In this document: piece after piece, positions 1 through 4,530 of the stretch
Position numbering within the stretch: the stretch's first letter is position 1
How the letters are laid out: every line of letters starts with the position of its first letter
NCBI GenBank assembly: GCA_026398675.1
Contig: JAPLSK010000313.1
Span: 1 to 12,020 of the forward strand
Direction of reading: 5' to 3'
DNA from: a bacterium
Lineage (GTDB): Bacteria > RBG-13-66-14
DNA length: 12,020 nt
Translations under genes and position numbers: made by a program
Notes under the pieces: model-generated
Told to the model about the DNA's origin: nothing
Database searches by the model: none
The model's input: only the letters and a program-made list of their open reading frames with translations

Positions 1-32
1 GGGAGCGGCGCGCCGCCGGGCTGGGGTGAGGG
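1..32 (+). repeat. Direct repeat, left copy (flanks gpsA)
   Basis: Matches 1119-1150 at 30 of 32 positions, differing only at the 16th and 21st bases. It begins GGGAGCGGCGCGCC and ends TGGGGTGAGGG. The two copies lie in the same orientation, one on each side of gpsA. The sequence is noncoding. It looks like one module of a composite intergenic repeat, since in both places a hairpin of the CGGCGGGG type follows. The left end may be cut by the window edge. Confidence 0.75.
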
Positions 33-50
33 TTGAGGCGGGCATGGGAC

Positions 51-80
51 AAACGGCGGGGATTAAACTCCCCGCCCTAC
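51..80 (-). terminator. Hairpin repeat copy A, likely gpsA terminator
   Basis: Inverted repeat with perfect 8-bp arms, GGCGGGGA at 55-62 and TCCCCGCC at 69-76, and a 6-nt loop. It is flanked by AAAC on the left and CTAC on the right, as are other copies in the window. Read on the minus strand it lies 26 nt past the gpsA stop codon, and the hairpin is followed by GTTTG. That makes it a plausible but weak intrinsic terminator, because the U-tract is short. Confidence 0.55.
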
Positions 81-102
81 ATTTTCTTGGGCACGGCGAC
101 CG

Positions 103-1110
103 CTACTCCGGCTTGAGCTCGCGGGTCATCAGGTCGCGGACGCAGTCGGCGGGGCTCTTCTCACCGTAGAGCATCCGGAAAACCTCGGCGGTGATGGGGA
201 GCTCGATTTTGTGGCGCTCGGCGAGGGCCGTGGCGGCGACGGTGGTGGGCACCCCCTCGGCGACGTGGACCATCTCGGCCAGGATGTCCCGCAGGCTCTC
301 CCCTCGCCCCAGGCGGTAGCCCACGCTATAGTTGCGGCTCTTGGGGCTGGAGCAGGAGAGGAGGAGGTCGCCCAGGCCGGAAAGGCCCTTGAAGGTCTTT
401 CCCTTTGCGCCGGCGGCCTTTCCGAGTCGGGCTATCTCGACTAGGGCGCGGGTGATGAGCGCGGCGCGGATGTTGTCCCCCAGCCCCAGGGCGTCTATGG
501 CCCCGGCGGCGATGGCGAAGATGTTCTTCATCGAACCGCCGATGTCGGCGCCGATGGGGTCGTTGGAGGTGTAAAGGCGGAGGCGGTCGGAGGAGAGCTT
601 CTGCTGAATCCAGTTGGCGGCGGCCTTGGAGCGGCTGGCGATGACGGCGGCGGCGGGGAGTCCCTGGGCCACCTCCTCGGCGAAGTTCGGACCCGAAAGC
701 ACGCTGAGGCGCTTGTGGAACCGGTCGGGGAGCACCTCCTCGGCCAGCTCGGTCATCGTCTGGTGGCTGGTGCGCTCGATGCCCTTGGCGGCGTTGACGA
801 CGATGGCGCCCTTCCGGAGGTGCGGCTTGAATCGGGTGATGACGTCGCGGGCGAACTGGGTCGGCCCCATGGAGAAGACCGCCCCTGCGCCGCGCGCCGC
901 CTCGGCTATGTCCTCGGTGATGGATACCGAATCGGGCAGCCGCGCGCCGGGGAGGTAGTCCACGTTCTCCCGGTGCAGCAAGAGCTTGGCGGCCAGGGCG
1001 GGGGTATGGGCCCAGAGGGTGACCGGGACGCCCGCGTAATCGAAGGCGATGGCCAGGGCGGTGCCCCAGCTACCGGCGCCCATGACGGCGATTTTATTCG
1101 GCAGCTTCAT
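103..1110 (-). CDS. gpsA: NAD(P)-dependent glycerol-3-phosphate dehydrogenase
   Basis: Reduces dihydroxyacetone phosphate to sn-glycerol 3-phosphate in the cytoplasm, supplying the backbone for phospholipid synthesis. The 335-residue length is normal for the family. Visible in sequence: the N-terminal Rossmann glycine motif GAGSWGTALA (residues 11-20), the KGIE motif with substrate-binding Lys109, LSGPNFAEEVA (138-148), GGSMKNIFAIAAG with the expected catalytic Lys195, and the C-terminal-domain signatures NIRAALITRAL (213-223) and GLSGLGDLLLSCSS (242-255), followed by the RNYS loop near 259. The ATG at 1110 is preceded directly by GGGGAG, unusually close for a ribosome binding site. Met10 lies inside the Rossmann strand, so a later start is unlikely. 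The gene stands alone between repeat clusters, and I see no clear promoter in the repeat-filled upstream gap. Confidence 0.97.
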   Translation of the reverse strand: MKLPNKIAVMGAGSWGTALAIAFDYAGVPVTLWAHTPALAAKLLLHRENVDYLPGARLPDSVSITEDIAEAARGAGAVFSMGPTQFARDVITRFKPHLRKGAIVVNAAKGIERTSHQTMTELAEEVLPDRFHKRLSVLSGPNFAEEVAQGLPAAAVIASRSKAAANWIQQKLSSDRLRLYTSNDPIGADIGGSMKNIFAIAAGAIDALGLGDNIRAALITRALVEIARLGKAAGAKGKTFKGLSGLGDLLLSCSSPKSRNYSVGYRLGRGESLRDILAEMVHVAEGVPTTVAATALAERHKIELPITAEVFRMLYGEKSPADCVRDLMTRELKPE

Positions 1111-1118
1111 CTCCCCGT

Positions 1119-1150
1119 GGGAGCGGCGCGCCGACGGGTTGGGGTGAGGG
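1119..1150 (+). repeat. Direct repeat, right copy (flanks gpsA)
   Basis: Second copy of the 32-nt repeat at 1-32, with 30 of 32 bases identical and in the same orientation. It starts 8 bp upstream of the gpsA start codon, so it lies in the gpsA leader when read on the minus strand. It is followed by the 41-nt hairpin repeat at 1157-1197 and hairpin copy B. That order suggests a composite element built from several small modules. Confidence 0.75.
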
Positions 1151-1156
1151 GTAAAA

Positions 1157-1197
1157 GCGGTCCCCTCTCCCTTTTAGGGAGAGGGCTAGGGTGAGGG
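1157..1197 (+). repeat. 41-nt REP-like hairpin repeat, copy 1
   Basis: Contains a perfect 10-bp stem with arms CCCTCTCCCT (1163-1172) and AGGGAGAGGG (1176-1185) around a TTT loop, then a tail ending TAGGGTGAGGG. A same-length copy lies at 1857-1897 with 34 of 41 bases identical. Four of the seven differences form two compensatory base-pair changes in the stem. Similar REP-like palindromes are widespread in bacterial intergenic regions. No nearby RAYT-type transposase gene is visible. Confidence 0.7.
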
Positions 1198-1212
1198 TCG
1201 GGGTAGGGAACG

Positions 1213-1246
1213 TAAAAGCGGCGGGGTTGGGAATCCCCGCCCTACA
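1213..1246 (-). repeat. Hairpin repeat copy B
   Basis: Arms GGCGGGG (1220-1226) and CCCCGCC (1235-1241) form a 7-bp stem with an 8-nt loop. The flanks are TAAAAGC on the left and CTACA on the right, matching copies A and C. On the minus strand the hairpin is followed by GCTTTTAC, a weak U-tract. It lies upstream of gpsA, so there it would sit in the leader or act as a boundary to transcription entering from the right. Confidence 0.6.
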
Positions 1247-1270
1247 CTAAAACGCATGTGCTGGATGGCA

Positions 1271-1303
1271 AACGGGCGGGTGTGGACGCCCGCCCCTTGT
1301 ACC
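1271..1303 (+). repeat. Divergent hairpin repeat copy F
   Basis: Arms GGGCGGGTG (1274-1282) and CGCCCGCCC (1287-1295) form a 9-bp stem, including one T-G pair, with the loop TGGA. The left flank AAAC matches the other copies. The right flank CTTGTAC resembles the usual CTAC with an insertion. It sits just upstream of the hicB promoter region. It is more diverged than copies A-C, so family membership is inferred. Confidence 0.45.
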
Positions 1304-1305
1304 AC

Positions 1306-1335
1306 TTCCCGCTTGCCTAATAAAAGAGCTATACT
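1306..1335 (+). promoter_or_regulatory. Possible hicBA promoter
   Basis: TATACT at 1330-1335 is a good -10 hexamer, 36 nt before the hicB start. The best -35 at acceptable spacing is TTCCCG at 1306-1311 (18-bp spacer), which is weak. A weak -35 fits a locus whose promoter needs or excludes a regulator, but that is inference. The tetramer GTAC recurs at 1299, 1336 and 1349 around the -10 and could be part of a regulator site. Confidence 0.35.
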
Positions 1336-1371
1336 GTACTCGGATTTTGTACGGCAGAGAAAGGAGTTGAG

Positions 1372-1593
1372 ATGAAAGTGCAGCTGACCGCCGTTTTCCA
1401 GAAAGTGCCGGAAGGCTACATAGCCTTCGTGGAAGAGATTCCCGGCGCGAACACCCAAGGCGCAACCCTCGAAGAAGCCAGGGAGAATCTTCTAGACGCG
1501 GTTCGGTTGTTGCTGGAATGCTACCGGGACGAAGCAGAAAAACGATTGGAGAATACCGAAGTTATACGGGAACCCTTGCAACTGACGGCATGA
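1372..1593 (+). CDS. hicB: Short HicB-family antitoxin
   Basis: A 73-residue protein with the HicB partial RNase H-like fold. The typical pattern is clear: a first strand (VQLTAVFQ), then GYIAFVEEIPGANTQGATLEEA (residues 15-36; the P-G turn and the G-x-T-x-E-E-A motif are hallmarks), then a helix ENLLDAVRLLLE (38-49). The family neutralises the HicA mRNA endonuclease by direct binding. This short form ends with no helix-turn-helix or ribbon-helix-helix domain, so DNA binding is not evident. The start is well supported by AAGGAG at 1361-1366 with 5-nt spacing. Its stop codon overlaps the hicA start by ATGA, the usual coupling for hicBA loci. It is AT-richer than the surrounding genes, which suggests transfer. 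It may now be an orphan, because the toxin gene is frameshifted. Confidence 0.9.
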   Translation: MKVQLTAVFQKVPEGYIAFVEEIPGANTQGATLEEARENLLDAVRLLLECYRDEAEKRLENTEVIREPLQLTA

Positions 1594-1776
1594 AACGCCA
1601 AGGACTGATCCAGCATTTAATCCGGTCCGGGTGCCGCCTGAAACGTGAGGGTAGTAAGCACAGCGTATTCATGAATGTTGCGACTGGAAAAATGTCCACG
1701 GTTCCCAGGCACTAGGGAGATCAGTGATAAATTAGCGAAGAAAATATGTAATGACCTGGGGATTCCAAGGCCGTGA
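1590..1776 (+). pseudogene. hicA: Frameshifted HicA toxin
   Basis: HicA is a small double-stranded-RNA-binding-fold mRNA interferase. From the ATG at 1590, which overlaps the hicB stop, the frame reads KRQGLIQHLIRSGCRLKREG, then SKHSVFMNV and STVPRH, matching the family with the catalytic histidine at residue 24. It then stops at TAG 1713-1715 after 41 codons, short of the normal 60 or so. In the +1 frame the missing C-terminus continues at once as REISDKLAKKICNDLGIPRP (codons 1714-1773, stop 1774-1776). Deleting T1713 would give a standard 61-residue HicA. I read this as a one-base insertion, either a real inactivation or a sequencing or assembly error. The context CAC TAG lacks an obvious slippery heptamer, so programmed frameshifting is unlikely. 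The 41-residue product lacks the conserved last helix and is probably inactive. Confidence 0.85.
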
Positions 1777-1796
1777 ACGAGAACCATGTAAAGACG

Positions 1797-1819
1797 ACCG
1801 GCCCCGCGGCCGGTTTTTT
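1797..1819 (+). terminator. Intrinsic terminator of the hicBA operon
   Basis: Perfect 7-bp stem ACCGGCC (1797-1803) and GGCCGGT (1808-1814) with the loop CCGC, followed directly by T at 1814-1819. It begins 20 nt after the restored hicA stop. It lacks the flanks of the dispersed hairpin repeats, so it appears to belong to the hic cassette itself. Confidence 0.85.
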
Positions 1820-1856
1820 ACGTGCTGACGGTTGGGCGAAGAGGTGAAGTCGTCCC

Positions 1857-1897
1857 GCGGTCCCCTCCCCCCTCTGGGGGGAGGGATAGGGTGGGGG
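1857..1897 (+). repeat. 41-nt REP-like hairpin repeat, copy 2
   Basis: Same length and orientation as 1157-1197. Its stem is CCCTCCCCCC (1863-1872) and GGGGGGAGGG (1876-1885) around TCT. Relative to copy 1, two T-to-C changes in the left arm are matched by two A-to-G changes in the right arm, so base pairing is kept. As after copy 1, a CGGCGGGG hairpin repeat follows. Confidence 0.7.
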
Positions 1898-1898
1898 G

Positions 1899-1962
1899 TA
1901 AAACGGCGGGGATAGGAACCGAGCGCAGCGAGCTATGCCCCTGGCAAATCCCCGCCCTACAT
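1899..1962 (-). repeat. Hairpin repeat copy C with enlarged loop
   Basis: Arms GGCGGGGAT (1905-1913) and ATCCCCGCC (1948-1956) are perfectly complementary over 9 bp but are separated by 34 nt. The shared flanks are TAAAAC on the left and CTACAT on the right. The loop holds GAGCGCAGCGAG, itself a small imperfect palindrome, so it may be an insertion into an ordinary copy. On the minus strand the arm is followed by GTTTTACC. It lies downstream of queH on that strand and could assist termination. Confidence 0.6.
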
Positions 1963-2003
1963 CATCGCAATTTACGAGGAACGGGCCGGTGTTAGGGTCG
2001 GAC

Positions 2004-2026
2004 GGCGGCCTTTGGGGCCGCCCTAC
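2004..2026 (-). repeat. Hairpin repeat copy D at the queH 3' end
   Basis: Arms GGCGGCC (2004-2010) and GGCCGCC (2016-2022) form a perfect 7-bp stem with the loop TTTGG. The right flank CTAC (2023-2026) is shared with the other copies and, read on the minus strand, supplies the queH TAG stop codon. There is no U-tract after the hairpin on that strand, so by itself it is a weak terminator candidate. Confidence 0.55.
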
Positions 2027-2538
2027 TCTTTGAGGCGGGCGTCGAGGCTGGGCCGGCAGCCGCAGTAGCGCTGTCGGTAGATGCCGAGCCGCCGGGCCCG
2101 GCTCTGGCCCCGGGCGAAGAGCGGCCGCCAGTCGCGGTAGAGGAACCGGGCCCCGGTCTCGGCGGCCACCTTTTCGGCGACGCTCTTTATCAAGTCGTGG
2201 CGCTGATAGCGGGAGAAGAGGAGGGTGGTGGTGAAGGCGGCGCCGGACTCGGCGGCGAGACGGGCCGTCGGAAGGAGGCGCAGGCGGTAGCAGTAGCCGC
2301 AGCGCTCGTCGGAGGGCTCGGCCGCGGGGGGCGAATAGTCCGGCGCGCCCAGGCGCACCAGGGAAAACCCCTCGACCCGGACGACGGTGCCCAGGGCGTC
2401 CAGGCGGCGGTCGTGCTCCCGAGTCGGCTCGATGTTCGGATTGATCCACACGCCGAGCACGTCGTGCCCCTCGCCGCGCAGTTCGCGGAGCGGCTCCAGG
2501 ATGCAGACGCCGCAGCAGATGTGGATGAGAACGTCCAT
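2023..2538 (-). CDS. queH: Epoxyqueuosine reductase QueH
   Basis: Catalyses the last step of queuosine synthesis, reducing epoxyqueuosine to queuosine in the tRNA anticodon. QueH (formerly DUF208) is a non-homologous alternative to the cobalamin-dependent QueG. All family signatures are present in 171 residues: HICCGVC with Cys8, Cys9 and Cys12; the INPNIEP segment (32-38) followed by the E-x-x-R-R helix; RCGYCYRLRL with Cys80 and Cys83; FTTTLLFSRYQRHD (102-115); and YRQRYCGC with Cys159 and Cys161. The cysteines are expected to hold an iron-sulfur cluster and an additional metal. No other queuosine gene is in the window. No Shine-Dalgarno sequence precedes the ATG, and the predicted promoter would place transcription start at about the first codon, so the mRNA may be leaderless. 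The 3' end runs into hairpin copy D. Confidence 0.95.
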   Translation of the reverse strand: MDVLIHICCGVCILEPLRELRGEGHDVLGVWINPNIEPTREHDRRLDALGTVVRVEGFSLVRLGAPDYSPPAAEPSDERCGYCYRLRLLPTARLAAESGAAFTTTLLFSRYQRHDLIKSVAEKVAAETGARFLYRDWRPLFARGQSRARRLGIYRQRYCGCRPSLDARLKE

Positions 2539-2545
2539 CGGGGCG

Positions 2546-2575
2546 AGTTTACCGCCGCGGGGCGCGCCTTGACAA
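2546..2575 (-). promoter_or_regulatory. Predicted queH promoter (leaderless)
   Basis: On the minus strand, TTGTCA (2575-2570) and TAAACT (2551-2546) are separated by 18 bp, matching the sigma-70 consensus at 5 of 6 and 4 of 6 positions. Only 7 nt separate the -10 from the queH ATG at 2538, so transcription should start at or next to the A of the start codon. This agrees with the absence of a ribosome binding site. Confidence 0.5.
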
Positions 2576-2597
2576 GACCCCGGGGCGCCTTTAATCT
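2569..2597 (+). promoter_or_regulatory. Sigma-70 promoter of the retropepsin operon
   Basis: A consensus -35, TTGACA (2569-2574), is followed after exactly 17 bp by TAATCT (2592-2597), 4 of 6 matches to the -10 consensus. Expected transcription start is near 2604, giving a leader of about 24 nt that contains the GGGAG ribosome binding site at 2615-2619. The -35 overlaps the -35 of the divergent queH promoter within the palindrome CTTGACAAG. Confidence 0.8.
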
Positions 2598-2627
2598 AGC
2601 CGAAACGTCAACGCGGGAGTCTGACGG

Positions 2628-4523
2628 ATGCGCCGGATCGTAACGCTGGTCTTTGTCCTCGTTCTCGTCATGGCCGCAAACGCCGGAGAGGCCGAGGACG
2701 CCCTTGCCCGGCACCGCGAATCCATCGGTGTGGACGCCCGCTGGGAATCGCTCGAAACCATCCGCTACTCGGGGACCATCGCCTCGGGCGGGATGGAGGG
2801 CGTGAGCGACATCCTGGTGGTCCTGCCGCCGGAGAAGCCCGCGGTGAACGCCGACGGGACCTGCGACGCCGGGGACTTCATCCGGGGGATTTACTACCGC
2901 AGCGAGGTCACCCTCGGGCCGCTCCACGAGCTGGTGCTCATCACTCCCGAGGGGGGCTGGATCGCCGCGTCCAACGGCGAGGTCCGGGAGCTGGCCGGCG
3001 TAGAGCTCGCGGACTATACCGCCTCCCTCGTCATGGACGCCCTCCTCTACTGCCACCCCGACCCGAGCCTTTTTTCCGTGACCTGGGCCGGCGTGGAGGA
3101 GGTGGACGGCGCGCCCTGCGACGTGCTGGACTACGGCCCCGTGGAGGGCGGGTTACCCTTCCACCCCCGGCGCTATTTCCTGGACTCCGGCGACGGCTCC
3201 CTGCGCCGCATCACCTCCGAGCTGGACGGAGTCGTCCACGTCACGACCTGCTCGGATATTCGCGATTTCTCCGGCCTCCGGTTGCCCAGCCGCTTCCACA
3301 CCACCCTCACCGGGCTGCCCCTCGTCATTGACCAGACGCTGGAGGAGGTGGCCTTCAACGAGCCGGTGGACCCGACCCTCTTCCTCCCGCCGGTGGCGGA
3401 GCGCCTGGTGTTCCCGGAGGGTGTGGACCGGGTCCGGGTAGCCGTGGAGTTCACCGGCGACGCCATTTTCGTCCCGACCCTGGTGAACGGTGAGCCGGTG
3501 TGGATGATTCTGGACAGCGGGGCCACGATGAGCGCGCTTTCCACGCCGGTGGCCGAGGAACTGGGCATCGTCCCGGTCGGCACCGGGGCGGGGGTCGGGA
3601 CCGGCGGCCTGGGCGAGGTCGGCATCCTCGAGGCCGAGAGCCTGACCATCGGCGGCCTGACCTTCGAGGAGCCGACCCTGGCGACGGCGGACCTCTCCGG
3701 GTTCGGCCGGCACTTCGGCCGGGAATGGGGCGGCATCCTGGGCTACGAGCTCTTCGCCCGGACCGTGGTCGAGATAGACTACGCCCAGTCCGCGCTCACC
3801 ATCTACGACCCCGAAACCTACCGGCCGCCGGAGCCCGAGCCCGGCGTCACCGAGATTCTGCCGCTCCGGCTGGACGAGGGCATATCCGCGGTGGAGGCGG
3901 AGCTCGACGGCGTCCGGGGCTACTTCGCCCTCGACCTGGGGAACCTGAACTACACCACGGTGTACCGCCCGGCGGTGGAGGAGTACGGCCTCGAGGAGCG
4001 CTACCCGGACTGGCGGCCGCAGTTGGTGAGCGGATTCGGCGGGGCGAACTTCCACCGGCTGGTGAAGTCGGGCGAGCTGCGTCTGGGGTCGGTGAGCGTC
4101 CCCGAGCCGCTGGTGGTGCTGTCCGGCGAGACGGAAGGGGCGCTGGCCCGCACCCGGGAGATGGGGAACATCGGGCAGGACGTTTTTCGGCGCTTCCGGC
4201 GGGTGACGCTGGACTACCCCGACGGGCGGCTGATTCTCGAGGTGGGCCCCGACGGTCTCGGGGAAGGCGTTCCCACCAACCGCCTCGGCTTCACCGCGGC
4301 GGGGGGCGAGGTTATCGTCGTCTGGGAAAATTCCCCGGCGGAGCGGGCGGGGCTCCTCGCGGGCGACGTCATCCTGGCCCTCGACGGTGCGCCCTTAGTA
4401 ATCTTCAGCGCCATTGATCTCATCGAGTGGTCCGCGGCCGAGCCGGGCACGGAGAGAACCCTGGCCGTCCTGCGCGACGGAGAAACGCTCGACATCCACC
4501 TGACGACCGAGGACCTCTGGTGA
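2628..4523 (+). CDS. Exported two-lobed retropepsin-like protease with PDZ
   Basis: A 631-residue exported protein, probably periplasmic. A signal peptide is clear (MRRIVTLVFVLVLVMAANAG, residues 1-20). Residues about 21-255 look like a LolA/LolB-type beta-sheet domain, with a segment resembling Y-F-L-D then S-D-I-R-D-F-S-G-L-R-L-P (183-220); this is my weakest assignment. Residues 270-395 form a retropepsin-like aspartic protease lobe (clan AA, Asp_protease_2 type) with catalytic D296 in WMILDSGATMSAL and the flap-side signature GGILGYELF. Residues 408-540 repeat the fold, but the active-site triplet is D436-L-G instead of D-S/T-G, followed by GNIGQDVFRRF. Residues about 551-626 are a PDZ domain (NSPAERAGLLAGDVILALDG), suggesting recognition of substrate C-termini. 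The start is backed by GGGAG with 8-nt spacing and a near-consensus promoter. The next gene follows after 7 bp. Substrate unknown. Confidence 0.85.
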   Translation: MRRIVTLVFVLVLVMAANAGEAEDALARHRESIGVDARWESLETIRYSGTIASGGMEGVSDILVVLPPEKPAVNADGTCDAGDFIRGIYYRSEVTLGPLHELVLITPEGGWIAASNGEVRELAGVELADYTASLVMDALLYCHPDPSLFSVTWAGVEEVDGAPCDVLDYGPVEGGLPFHPRRYFLDSGDGSLRRITSELDGVVHVTTCSDIRDFSGLRLPSRFHTTLTGLPLVIDQTLEEVAFNEPVDPTLFLPPVAERLVFPEGVDRVRVAVEFTGDAIFVPTLVNGEPVWMILDSGATMSALSTPVAEELGIVPVGTGAGVGTGGLGEVGILEAESLTIGGLTFEEPTLATADLSGFGRHFGREWGGILGYELFARTVVEIDYAQSALTIYDPETYRPPEPEPGVTEILPLRLDEGISAVEAELDGVRGYFALDLGNLNYTTVYRPAVEEYGLEERYPDWRPQLVSGFGGANFHRLVKSGELRLGSVSVPEPLVVLSGETEGALARTREMGNIGQDVFRRFRRVTLDYPDGRLILEVGPDGLGEGVPTNRLGFTAAGGEVIVVWENSPAERAGLLAGDVILALDGAPLVIFSAIDLIEWSAAEPGTERTLAVLRDGETLDIHLTTEDLW

Positions 4524-4530
4524 TGAACCG

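Noticed and set aside
1518..1589. A 24-residue N-terminal extension of hicA
   Set aside because: It overlaps hicB in another frame and has no HicA similarity. The ATG at 1590 overlaps the hicB stop as ATGA and begins the conserved KRxxLIxxL helix.
1701..1720. Programmed +1 frameshifting in hicA
   Set aside because: The stop context CAC TAG has no slippery run and no well-placed stimulatory hairpin. HicA toxins are not known to need frameshifting. A simple one-base insertion explains the data.
1..2026. CRISPR array from the recurring palindromes
   Set aside because: Copies are few, irregularly spaced by hundreds of bases, variable in their arms and separated by genes. No cas gene is present.
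1721..2449. A 242-codon minus-strand frame overlapping queH and the repeats
   Set aside because: It is an out-of-frame, arginine- and proline-rich reading of queH that continues through the hairpin repeats. Its C-terminal part is just translated repeat. QueH is unmistakable in the other frame.
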